Positions 35,465 to 44,116 of a DNA stretch of 64,000 nucleotides are shown here, in pieces. Made by a program: the position numbers and the translations under genes. The notes beneath the pieces are model-generated. The model did not search any database, had not been told where the DNA came from, and saw only the letters and a program-made list of their open reading frames with translations. Location: contig MGOU01000007.1 of assembly GCA_001795385.1 (NCBI GenBank), positions 1-64,000 of the forward strand, in the 5' to 3' direction. How positions within the stretch are numbered: position 1 is the stretch's first letter; each line of letters starts with the position of its first letter. The stretch comes from Clostridiales bacterium GWD2_32_19. GTDB lineage: Bacteria; Bacillota; Clostridia; Lachnospirales; UBA12420.

Positions 35465-37258
35465 ATGAATGAAAGATATGAGAATCTAGAAAACTTATAC
35501 CTAAACCATAAAAGCACAGTAGGTAAGAATATTTCTAAAATAAATAAGAGAGTAATTATAGTAATAAGTATAGTGTTAATTGCAACAATTGTAGGATTTT
35601 CAATAAACACTGCAATTAAGTATATACCTAATTTTAATAGTATTTCTTTGTATGAAGCAGTTCCTACATTTGAACTAAATAAAATTGGAGTTGTAATTGA
35701 GGATAAGTACGCAAGCATAGATAATCCAATAACACTTGATAATACTGAGATATTAGTTCCAGTTGAGTTTATAAAGAACAATATTGATAAGTATATTTTT
35801 TGGGATGAAAAAGAGAAGGTTCTGACCATTACTACTCAAGATAAAGTAATTAGAATGAAAAGTGAAGGGCTCACATCTTTTGTAAACAACCAACCGGTAA
35901 GCCTTGATATACAAGTGAAAATGTTTGATGATGTACCATATATACCGATACTGGAATACGCAGATTTATATAATATAAATGTAAAGTATATTGATGAAAG
36001 TAAACTGCTAGTGATTGATTATAAAAATCGAAAACATGAAATTGGAAGCATTAGTAAAAATACAACTTACATAAGACAGGCAGCGACTATAAAAAGTCAA
36101 TGGATAGATAAGCTAAGCAAAGGCGAAAAAGTGTATGTATATAAAGAATATAACAACTTCAAATATGTAAGAAGTGAAAAAGGATTTTTAGGATATGTAA
36201 GAAGTAGTGATATTAGTGATATTAATGAAGAACAAAGTGATAATAGTCTTCAAATTTTTAGTTCCAAAGTGGAAAAGTGGACACCAAAAAAAGGCAAGAT
36301 AAGTATGCTTTGGAGGCAGGTATTCAAACCTGAAAATGTAGATGCATCTAAAATGGTAAAACAGGAAGGCGTAGAAGTTTTATCCCCAACTTGGTTTAAC
36401 ATAATAAATGAAAATGGAGATATGAAAAGTATAGCAAATAAGGAATATGTAAAGTGGGCACATGAAAATGGTTATGAAGTATGGCCACTAGTGGCGAATC
36501 CTTTTGCTAATAAGGAAATGACTCATATAGCTTTAATAAATACGAATACAAGAGAGAAAATAATACGACAGATACTCTCATATGCGGCTTTGTATGATTT
36601 GGATGGAATAAACATTGATTTTGAAGGACTTAAACCTGAGAGTGGTGAATATTTCATACAATTTCTACGAGAGCTTGCACCTTATATGAGTGAGCAGGGG
36701 TTAGTACTGAGTGTAGATGTGTACATGCCCTCAATATGGACAACATTTTACAATAGGACGGAAATTGCCAAAATAGCAGATTACATATGCGTAATGGCGT
36801 ATGACGAGCATTGGTCGACTTCGCCAGTGAGTGGATCTGTTGCATCAGCTGATTGGATTGAGGAAGGGATAATAAATACTTTAGTTGAAGTACCAAAAGA
36901 AAAAATAATAATGGGAGTCCCTTTTTATACAAGGCTTTGGACGGAAAAGGATGGGGTGCTTGTAGACAAACCAAAAGCGATGAATATGGAAAATGCTAAA
37001 CAATTATTAAACGAAAATAAAGCGGCGATAACCTGGCTACCAGAAGACGGACAATATTATGGAGAATATACAGTAGATGGTTTAACTTATAAAATATGGC
37101 TTGAAGATGAAAAATCTATAGAAGAGAAGTTAAACATAGTAAATAAATATGAATTAGCAGGTGCAGCATTTTGGAAAGATGGTATGGAAAAGGATAGTAT
37201 ACGAGGAATAATTAAGGAAAAGTTATGGGTGACTGATAAAACCCAATATACTAAATAA
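35465..37258 (+). CDS. Exported GH18 glycosidase with amine-oxidase-like and SH3 domains
   Basis: A 597-residue cell-wall enzyme. A cytoplasmic N-terminus of about 30 residues precedes one membrane anchor (VIIVISIVLIATIVGFSI). Then come a copper-amine-oxidase-N-like domain (about 65-195; PVEFIKNNIDKYIFWDEKEK), a bacterial SH3 domain (about 200-255; LSKGEKVYVYKEY, GFLGYVRSSDI) and a GH18 barrel (about 275-590). The GH18 motif reads DGINIDFEG: the catalytic Glu is present, and the fourth position is Asn instead of the usual Asp. SVDVYMPS, ICVMAYDEHW and GVPFYTRLWT are other barrel strands. Related enzymes act on peptidoglycan of spores and cell walls. ATG 35465 follows TGGAGGTGA. A strong terminator follows. 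Confidence 0.9.
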   Translation: MNERYENLENLYLNHKSTVGKNISKINKRVIIVISIVLIATIVGFSINTAIKYIPNFNSISLYEAVPTFELNKIGVVIEDKYASIDNPITLDNTEILVPVEFIKNNIDKYIFWDEKEKVLTITTQDKVIRMKSEGLTSFVNNQPVSLDIQVKMFDDVPYIPILEYADLYNINVKYIDESKLLVIDYKNRKHEIGSISKNTTYIRQAATIKSQWIDKLSKGEKVYVYKEYNNFKYVRSEKGFLGYVRSSDISDINEEQSDNSLQIFSSKVEKWTPKKGKISMLWRQVFKPENVDASKMVKQEGVEVLSPTWFNIINENGDMKSIANKEYVKWAHENGYEVWPLVANPFANKEMTHIALINTNTREKIIRQILSYAALYDLDGINIDFEGLKPESGEYFIQFLRELAPYMSEQGLVLSVDVYMPSIWTTFYNRTEIAKIADYICVMAYDEHWSTSPVSGSVASADWIEEGIINTLVEVPKEKIIMGVPFYTRLWTEKDGVLVDKPKAMNMENAKQLLNENKAAITWLPEDGQYYGEYTVDGLTYKIWLEDEKSIEEKLNIVNKYELAGAAFWKDGMEKDSIRGIIKEKLWVTDKTQYTK

Positions 37259-37292
37259 AAACTTTAAGCAAATTTGCTTGAAGTTTTTATTT
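37251..37292 (+). terminator. Terminator overlapping the end of the GH18 gene
   Basis: Arms of about 20 bases (37251-37270 and 37273-37292) pair with few mismatches. The stop codon lies in the left arm. Confidence 0.85.
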
Positions 37293-37352
37293 AGTATATT
37301 AGGTTTGCTGTCGATAATATATAGGTAAGATATAATATGGGAGGTGAAATAT

Positions 37353-40300
37353 ATGGTATCTAATGTAGCAAGCATGCAAAATTTAAGTATGGAAATGGTT
37401 GATGTAAATGAAATGAGAGAGTTAGGTATGGAAGTAGATAATATAGTAAAGGCAGTAGTTACAGAAATAAATGGAGATAAGATAAAGATAAAGTTTGAAA
37501 ATGAAAATCTACCCGATCAAGAAATAAGTGCAAAAGAACTAAAAGTCTCAACTCTTGATATAAAGGTGGGAGACAAAGTCTTTTTTGAAGTTAAAACAGT
37601 AAACAAAAATAAGGTAGAGCTAAAACCAATTAAAATAAAAACTGATGTAATAGATAATAGAAATACAATGCGTGTGGACATGCTGAAGTCAATGTTATCT
37701 AAAATTAATATTGATATAACCAAAGAAAGCATGCAAATTGCTGATGAAATTGATAAAAATGATATGGAAATTACTCAAAAGACTTTTGCTCAAACACAAA
37801 CTTTAAAAAACGATATAAGCAAAATAGTAAACAACATTACAAAGAATAAAATTGAAATATTAAGGAAAAATGAGATATCACTAGATAAAGTAACGATGGA
37901 AATATTAGTTGAAAATTTGAAAGAAGCGTATTCAGGTAAGGATATTGAGGTGAAAAATCTAGAGGTCAAAGTGGAGAAGTCATTTTATAATAAAATAAAA
38001 GTTGCTGAAGAAAGTACCACTGATATGAAGAATAATATAAAAACAATATTAGAAAATAATGACTTGCCAGAAACAAAGGAAAATGTAAAATATATAAGAA
38101 ATATTTTAAATCAATTATCAGAGGTTAAGGAAATAAAGCAAGCAGATATATTAGAGATAATTAAAAGAGACGATAACATTACACTTGAGGGTCTATATAA
38201 AGCCAAATACACATCAGGGAGCCAGACTGCCAGCGGGTTAAAGAGGAAGGAAAAGATAGATGAAATCCTCAATATTGATGCAGAAATTGCAAAAATACTT
38301 AATGCACAAAATATAGAAGCAAATAGCGATAACAAGGCACTTGCAAAGGCCTTTTACAATAATGGTATAGACATTATAGCTGATAATATAAAAGAATATA
38401 AAATTATAGAAAATTCGGTAAGAAATATTGATGAAGTAAAGGTTATAGATGAGGCGATAAGAAATATAAAAACGGGGAGTAAAAATATTTATTTAGATGA
38501 AAATATTGAAAAATTAAATAATGAGAAGATGCAACAAAAACTAATGACTATAAAAGAAAGTATTGAAAATGTTGATATAAGTGATATAAAAAGGGTTATT
38601 GAAAAAAGGCAAACAATTAATATAAAGAATATAGTTAACGAAGGTAAGATATCTGAGAACACAATAACTAGTATACTTAATAATCCACAGATAGATATAA
38701 AAGCACTAAAGGTTAAGCTACAGATGGAAGAAATAAGGCTGAAACTTACAGTTGAGGCGGCTATGAAGCTAAAAGATAAAGGAATAAATATAGAGACGGA
38801 CCCAATAAAAAAAGTAGTAGATGAATTAAAAAGAATGGAAGAACAGGTAGATATAATTATAGGAGAACAAAAAATAACTGTAGATATAGGGAAAGCTGAT
38901 ACAATGAAAACCTTATATGAAAAAATTGATATATTAAAAACCAGAGACATGGATACATACGCAAATGCTATAAAAAATAAGATATTTTTAAATATAGAAA
39001 ATCTATCAAATGAAATTCTAAATAATAGTAATAAAATGGAAAAAATGGTGGAAAATTCTAATAATTATGTTGATAACTATGAAAAAAATGGAAAAGAAGC
39101 GGAAAATGGAAAAAGTATCCACAACATGGAGAAAATAATAAATTCTATGCTAAATGCATATGAAGAGGCAGAAACTAGGCCAAATATAAGGTATGGAGAT
39201 AGCGTAAAGAAGATTGAAAATCAAATTGAGAACTTGCTTAAGAGTCAAAATATAGATGCTAGTGAAATAAATGTAAAGTGTAGTAAGATTTTGATTAAAA
39301 ATAATATGGAAGTGAATAACGAAAATATAGAGGCAATAAAAGTTTGTGAAAACAAGGTACAAGCCGTGACGAGAGGATTGCATCCAGTTATTTCATTAGA
39401 CATGATAAGTCAAAATAAAAATCCAATAGAGATGCATTTAGATGAAGTTATCCAGTATATAGGGGATTTTAACGGTAAGTATGGACTAGACACACAAGAA
39501 ACTTTATATGATTCAATAGCGACCATGGAAGAGAAAAAAACAATAAATTTGGAACAGAAAGATGCACTAATTTCAATATACAAGGCTATGAATAAAATAA
39601 ATAAAGCTGGAGATGTAGCTGTAGGACTGGCAATAAAAAAAGACATTTCTTTAACTATCAATAATCTCCTAGAAGCGACTAAATATATACAAACTACTAA
39701 AGTAAATGATGAGAATATAAATATGACGATTGATGATAATTTTGGAATTCTTTCTGAGATTAAAAATAATGAAAAAAGCATTATGGGTAAAATACAACGA
39801 ATATTAGATGACGCTGATTTTGGATTTACAAAGGATAATAAAAACCTCATACAGGCTATGGAAAATGTCGAATTGGATACAAACAATGAAAATATATATA
39901 AGGCGTATAATGCAAAAAGCATATTAAATGAACTTAAGAAGCTTGCCACTCCAGAAAAGCTACAACATATAATTAGCAATAACTTAAATATAAATAATAC
40001 TCCTATAGGCGAAATTGTTGAAAAATTGAAGGAAGCAACTGTTGAGAAAACGAGAGATTTTGGGTATAGTGATGAAAAGATAAATAAATTTTTGAAAGAT
40101 ATAGAAGGCTTAGAGGGAACAAGTGAAAATGTTCTATACGCACTTAAAAAATATGATATAAAGTCAACAATAAACAATATAAATTTATTGAAAAAATTTG
40201 AGAAAGACTTTAATTTCTTATCAAAAGAGTATAAAGAAATCGACAATGTTATAAAAAATGAAAATTTAGAGACAAAAACAATGTTTAGAGATAACTTAAA

Positions 40301-40862
40301 TAATTTAAAAGATAAACTCTTAGGTAAAAGAAAAAATGATAATAGCATAGACAATCTAGAATCCATTAAACAAGAGTATTCAAGTAAAGAGGGCAAAAGT
40401 AATGATACTTTAATAAATAAAATAGAAAAAACGCAAGAAATCTTAAAGGCAGCTCAGAACATCCATAAACAAGATGAGTTTTATCAGATACCCATATATC
40501 TAGGAGATAGACTTACAAATTTAAATATATATATGTATAATGATAAAAATCAAAATCAAGATTCAGGCAGTAAAAACGAAAAAAATGTTTTAGTTTCCAT
40601 GGATACAGAAACGCTTGGAGATGTAAGTATAGACATAAAAATAAAGGCAAGAGCTGTGGAGATAAAAATAAATGCTGAAAATAAGCAAGACAGAGAGTTT
40701 GTAAGACAAAATCTTGGAGAGTTGCAAAGAATCATTCAAGAACTGGGATACAAAACCGATAAAATATCTTGGCAAAATCAAAAATTAACAAATCCTATAT
40801 TTAATGAAATAAATAATGAAATAAGAAAATATAAAAATAGCAAATATGAAGAAACTGTTTAG
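37353..40862 (+). CDS. FliK-like hook-length control protein, very long
   Basis: An 1169-residue, highly charged and mostly helical protein. The last 90 residues carry the FliK C-terminal pattern: VSMDTETLGDVSIDIKIKAR, then EIKINAENKQDREFVRQNL, LGELQRIIQELGYKTDKISW. The N-terminal 90 residues form a small beta domain (VKAVVTEINGDKIKIKFEN, KVGDKVFFEV). The middle 950 residues are rich in Asn, Lys, Glu and Ile and show no known domain. FliK acts as a secreted ruler and export switch for the hook, and a long ruler is compatible with that. The position before flagellin and FliS supports a flagellar role. GGGAGG (37339-37344) supports ATG 37353. Some clostridial proteins of this kind are grouped under DUF6240; I could not check this. 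Confidence 0.75.
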   Translation: MVSNVASMQNLSMEMVDVNEMRELGMEVDNIVKAVVTEINGDKIKIKFENENLPDQEISAKELKVSTLDIKVGDKVFFEVKTVNKNKVELKPIKIKTDVIDNRNTMRVDMLKSMLSKINIDITKESMQIADEIDKNDMEITQKTFAQTQTLKNDISKIVNNITKNKIEILRKNEISLDKVTMEILVENLKEAYSGKDIEVKNLEVKVEKSFYNKIKVAEESTTDMKNNIKTILENNDLPETKENVKYIRNILNQLSEVKEIKQADILEIIKRDDNITLEGLYKAKYTSGSQTASGLKRKEKIDEILNIDAEIAKILNAQNIEANSDNKALAKAFYNNGIDIIADNIKEYKIIENSVRNIDEVKVIDEAIRNIKTGSKNIYLDENIEKLNNEKMQQKLMTIKESIENVDISDIKRVIEKRQTINIKNIVNEGKISENTITSILNNPQIDIKALKVKLQMEEIRLKLTVEAAMKLKDKGINIETDPIKKVVDELKRMEEQVDIIIGEQKITVDIGKADTMKTLYEKIDILKTRDMDTYANAIKNKIFLNIENLSNEILNNSNKMEKMVENSNNYVDNYEKNGKEAENGKSIHNMEKIINSMLNAYEEAETRPNIRYGDSVKKIENQIENLLKSQNIDASEINVKCSKILIKNNMEVNNENIEAIKVCENKVQAVTRGLHPVISLDMISQNKNPIEMHLDEVIQYIGDFNGKYGLDTQETLYDSIATMEEKKTINLEQKDALISIYKAMNKINKAGDVAVGLAIKKDISLTINNLLEATKYIQTTKVNDENINMTIDDNFGILSEIKNNEKSIMGKIQRILDDADFGFTKDNKNLIQAMENVELDTNNENIYKAYNAKSILNELKKLATPEKLQHIISNNLNINNTPIGEIVEKLKEATVEKTRDFGYSDEKINKFLKDIEGLEGTSENVLYALKKYDIKSTINNINLLKKFEKDFNFLSKEYKEIDNVIKNENLETKTMFRDNLNNLKDKLLGKRKNDNSIDNLESIKQEYSSKEGKSNDTLINKIEKTQEILKAAQNIHKQDEFYQIPIYLGDRLTNLNIYMYNDKNQNQDSGSKNEKNVLVSMDTETLGDVSIDIKIKARAVEIKINAENKQDREFVRQNLGELQRIIQELGYKTDKISWQNQKLTNPIFNEINNEIRKYKNSKYEETV

Positions 40863-40881
40863 GGAATGTATAATTAATTTC

Positions 40882-40961
40882 TTTGGGTTTAATTCCCCGT
40901 CGGCTTGCCGCGGGGAGATTCATTCTTGAAATATCTGTTTCGCTCAGGATGATAGAATGAG
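40882..40961. repeat. Dispersed repeat family A (intact copy)
   Basis: TTTGGGTTTAATTCCCCGTC and the following GGCTTGCCGCGGGGAGATTC form a unit with an internal hairpin (CCCCG...CGG / CCG...CGGGG). A longer tail ends near GCTCAGGATGATAG. The same unit appears broken at 57446-57476 and 57571-57600. Confidence 0.8.
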
Positions 40962-41002
40962 CAAAATCAAACAATATCCATAACTGTTAGGAGTTGATTC
41001 TT

Positions 41003-41134
41003 ATGATGACAGAACAAGAAAAACCGATGGATAAAAAAAATACAGATGAAAAAATGTATGAATTAATAATAAGTCTAGTGAAGTTTATGGACACTGTGGA
41101 TAAAAAAATAAAAAATGATATTAAGCAAACTTGA
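41003..41134 (+). CDS. Small 43-residue protein between FliK-like and flagellin genes
   Basis: A short frame that starts ATGATG behind TAGGAG (40988-40992) and encodes a charged, probably helical peptide: MMTEQEKPMDKKNTDEKMYE, then LIISLVKFMDTVDKKIKND. No family is recognised. The good RBS and flagellar position suggest a real gene; a spurious frame in AT-rich DNA is possible. Confidence 0.5.
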   Translation: MMTEQEKPMDKKNTDEKMYELIISLVKFMDTVDKKIKNDIKQT

Positions 41135-41249
41135 AAAATGGTCGATAAATAATTTAGAAAATAAAAACTTATAAAATTGTGCGTTGTACGGTAAAAAGTT
41201 AAGTACAAACTTCTTACATTGTGCAATGCAATTAACCGGGGGTGCAAGT

Positions 41250-43352
41250 ATGAAAATAAATAATAATATTCCAGCTTTAAGATCATTACATTTATTAGAT
41301 GTTACAAATTCAGCTTTGGACAAGACATTAGAAAAGTTATCATCAGGTAAAAGGATTAATCGTGCAGCAGACGATGCGGCAGGACTGGCAATAGCACAAA
41401 AAATGGACACGCAAGTAAGAGGTTTAGAAATCGCTACTAGAAACTCTAATGATGGTATAAGTTTAATACAAACTGCAGAAGGATCTCTTACAGAAGTTCA
41501 TTCAATGTTACAGAGGATAAGAGAGCTATGTATACAAGCGTCGAATGGAACTTTATCAGCTGATGATAGGGATTCAATAAATAACGAAGTAGTTCAGTTG
41601 AAAGAAGAAATCGGAAGAATCGCTGATACAACTGAATTTAATGAGATGAAATTATTAAATGGAGATATAGATAGAAGAGCGTTCTCAACAAACTCAAATG
41701 TAGCTGATATAGTTGCAATGAGCGATACTGTTAATCCAGCAAATTATAGTTTTGAGGTAACACAAAGTGCCACAAAAACAAAGGATACGGGAGGAGCAGT
41801 AACATTATTTGATGGAACCGGAAATTCGACTTTAGCAGGATACATAAATATAAATGGTGAACAGATTTATATAGAATCAGGAGAGTCTTCAGAAACCGTT
41901 TTCGCTAAAATTAGAAACTTGGCAGATACAGCAGGAGTGAATGCCACAACAGTATCACCTTTCGGAAATAGTAAAACTATAACACTAGAAGCACAATTAT
42001 TTGGAGAAAAAGAAATATCAGTTACGGGAGACACTGATCTTATAGAAGGGCTTGGGCTTGATTCTGTTCATTTTAATCCTAATACAGAAGGAGAATATAA
42101 AAAGGTTAGTAATTTAGGTATATCAATAGGTGCTTTAGATGGGGATGTACTGGTAAATGGAATAGAAGTTAATTTTTTAAATACGGATACAACAGCAGAT
42201 ATTCTGGATAAATTAAAAGCAAAAAACATACCTGGTGCAGAATTTGCTTTAGATTTAACGGGAGTAGATAGTATAATAGTTATGTCAACAAAGCCTCTAG
42301 TAATTGAGGCGAAAACAGCAGGGGCTGGAGATGTAGCTGTAGCAGCAGATTTATCATCACTAGCATCAGGGACTGCACTTAGTTCATCATCAGTAAGATG
42401 TGTACCAGAAGACAATATAGATACAACAGCTACTATTCTAGGTGGAGTGGCACCAGCGGGAGCTGATATTGAGATAATGGTAAATGGTACATCAGCAGGA
42501 GCTTACCATTTTGCCGCAAATTTAGACTTAAGCATTCCAGCAAATTTAGAGACATTGGTTGGAAATTTAAATCAACTAGCAGTTCCAAATACTACATTTA
42601 CATTAGATGAAACTGGCAGTAAATTGATATCTTATAATACAAACGGAGATACTGTTACATTAGTTCCATCGGATAATGGAGATACAGATGATGTTGATGC
42701 TGCAGGATTTTTAGGATATTCTAATTCATCAGTGTCTGTACAAACAGGTTTTGGAAATAAAGGACATAGTATAGAAGTTAATCCTACTAACATAGTGTTT
42801 GACAATCCAAGTACGGCAGCAATTGAGGGATTTCCTATTGGGACAACTGTTACAACAAGTGGGAAGAAAATTGTATTTGAAGGATCAGAGGGATTCCAAT
42901 TAACTTTACAAGGTGGAGATGTTCCAGGAAATGTAACTGTTAATATACTAGAGACGGGACCACTTGATTTACAAATCGGAGCAAATGAAGGACAATTTAT
43001 GGCAATAAGAATACAAAACTTGTCACCGGAAGCTTTAGGAATTGAAGACTTAAACCTAAGCACATCAACTTTAGCACAAGATGCAATAACAATAATAGAT
43101 AAAGCAATAAACACAATATCAAGTGTTCGTTCAAAGCTTGGGGCTTTCCAGAATAGATTGGAACATACGATACAGAGCTTAACAGTTGCATCAGAAAATA
43201 TGATTGCATCATTATCACGTATAGAAGATGCAGACATGGCATTTGAAATGTCAGAATATACGAAACAAAATGTATTAGCACAAGCAGGTACATCGATGCT
43301 TGCACAAGCAAATCAAAGACCACAATCGATATTACAATTGTTACAACAATAA
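41250..43352 (+). CDS. Flagellin
   Basis: A 700-residue flagellin. The conserved N-terminal D0/D1 segment (residues 1-165) includes MKINNNIPALRSLHLLD, LSSGKRINRAADDAAGLAIA and IQTAEGSLTEVHSMLQRI. The conserved C-terminal segment (about 605-700) includes SSVRSKLGAFQNRLEHTI and ends in ANQRPQSILQLLQQ. About 430 residues in between are variable and Thr/Asp/Gly-rich, with hook-IN-like units. The protein is about 2.5 times the minimal flagellin, so the filament surface would carry large outer domains. ATG 41250, behind CCGGGGGTG, gives the standard flagellin N-terminus; an upstream in-frame ATG at 41184 would add 22 residues that no flagellin has. FliS follows 16 bp later. No sigma D promoter of the usual form was found. 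Confidence 0.95.
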   Translation: MKINNNIPALRSLHLLDVTNSALDKTLEKLSSGKRINRAADDAAGLAIAQKMDTQVRGLEIATRNSNDGISLIQTAEGSLTEVHSMLQRIRELCIQASNGTLSADDRDSINNEVVQLKEEIGRIADTTEFNEMKLLNGDIDRRAFSTNSNVADIVAMSDTVNPANYSFEVTQSATKTKDTGGAVTLFDGTGNSTLAGYININGEQIYIESGESSETVFAKIRNLADTAGVNATTVSPFGNSKTITLEAQLFGEKEISVTGDTDLIEGLGLDSVHFNPNTEGEYKKVSNLGISIGALDGDVLVNGIEVNFLNTDTTADILDKLKAKNIPGAEFALDLTGVDSIIVMSTKPLVIEAKTAGAGDVAVAADLSSLASGTALSSSSVRCVPEDNIDTTATILGGVAPAGADIEIMVNGTSAGAYHFAANLDLSIPANLETLVGNLNQLAVPNTTFTLDETGSKLISYNTNGDTVTLVPSDNGDTDDVDAAGFLGYSNSSVSVQTGFGNKGHSIEVNPTNIVFDNPSTAAIEGFPIGTTVTTSGKKIVFEGSEGFQLTLQGGDVPGNVTVNILETGPLDLQIGANEGQFMAIRIQNLSPEALGIEDLNLSTSTLAQDAITIIDKAINTISSVRSKLGAFQNRLEHTIQSLTVASENMIASLSRIEDADMAFEMSEYTKQNVLAQAGTSMLAQANQRPQSILQLLQQ

Positions 43353-43368
43353 TGGGGGGTGAAATATC

Positions 43369-43836
43369 TTGGAAGGTATGACAGTAAGAATAGCTGGAGC
43401 GACGCCATCAGAATTATTAGTTATTACATATGATATAACCATTGATTCTATAGATAATGCAATTAAAGCTTTAAAAGAAAACAACGAAAAGCAATTTAGA
43501 AGATACATAAATAAATCTCAAAATCTTACAAGAGAATTAATGAACACTCTGAATATGTCATATGAGATTTCAATAAGCTTATTATCTCTCTATCGATTTG
43601 TGAATGAATTGTTAGTAAAAGGTTCTGTAAAAAAAAGTGATAAATATCTTCTCGAAGCGAAAAAAGTACTTAACATATTACTTGATGGGTGGAAGACTGT
43701 TAGTCAAACACAAAGGAAAATACAGAAACCGGTTGTAGACAATGCTCAGAGATTAGTAGCAGGTCTTACATATGGAAAAGGAAGTTTGAATGAATCTGTG
43801 ATGAATAATGGGGTTAATAGAGGGTATACAGCATAA
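43369..43836 (+). CDS. fliS: Flagellar chaperone FliS
   Basis: A 155-residue helical protein that matches FliS: ATPSELLVITYDITIDSIDN, then INKSQNLTRELMNTL, MSYEISISLLSLYRFVNELL and NILLDGWKTVSQTQ. FliS binds the C-terminal helix of flagellin in the cytoplasm and stops early polymerisation before export. The tail of about 35 residues past the normal end is extra. The start is TTG 43369, about nine bases after GGGGGGTG; the next ATG (43378) is too far from that site and would cut into the conserved start. It lies 16 bp after flagellin, its expected client, and is followed by a terminator. Confidence 0.88.
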   Translation: MEGMTVRIAGATPSELLVITYDITIDSIDNAIKALKENNEKQFRRYINKSQNLTRELMNTLNMSYEISISLLSLYRFVNELLVKGSVKKSDKYLLEAKKVLNILLDGWKTVSQTQRKIQKPVVDNAQRLVAGLTYGKGSLNESVMNNGVNRGYTA

Positions 43837-43868
43837 AAAAAGTCAAGCCAAAGCGGCTTGACTTTTTT
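43835..43868 (+). terminator. Terminator after fliS
   Basis: AAAAAAGTCAAGCC pairs with GGCTTGACTTTTTT around a 5-base loop. Confidence 0.92.
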
Positions 43869-43871
43869 AAG

Positions 43872-43966
43872 TCCTCCCCCTGCGAAGGGGGAGCTAGAGG
43901 GGTAAGAGTGTTTGGAATGAATTGTTTCTTTTCTTTTTGAAAGACCAAAAAGAAACAAAAAGTCTT
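43872..43966. repeat. Dispersed palindromic repeat, family C
   Basis: Two hairpins in a row: CTCCCCC/GGGGGAG (43874-43880 and 43887-43893), then GTTTCTTTT with AAAAAGAAAC around CTTTTTGAAAGACC. The first hairpin is of the same general type as the repeat between rpoB and rpoC. Confidence 0.6.
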
Positions 43967-43999
43967 TAACCTTTGTAATAAAAATTTTGCTTAAAGGTG

Positions 44000-44028
44000 T
44001 TTACAAATGGAAAAAATTATATTATAAT
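44000..44028 (+). promoter_or_regulatory. Sigma A promoter for tig
   Basis: TTTACA (44000-44005), a 17-bp spacer and TATAAT (44023-44028), 89 bases before the trigger factor start. Confidence 0.8.
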
Positions 44029-44116
44029 AAACAATAGTTTTACAAGTAAATGTATTGGATACATTGCAATTGAAAAGAAATTTTGTGTTTTGAGCACAAT
44101 GAAAGGGTGATAATTA

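Noticed and set aside
39410-40396. 328-codon open frame on the minus strand
   Set aside because: It lies exactly opposite the FliK-like gene and is made of Ser/Phe/Leu/Ile runs, as expected from the complement of Lys/Asn/Glu-rich coding DNA. No RBS or family motif.
42632-43237. 201-codon minus-strand frame
   Set aside because: Shadow of the flagellin gene with no domain pattern and no ribosome site.
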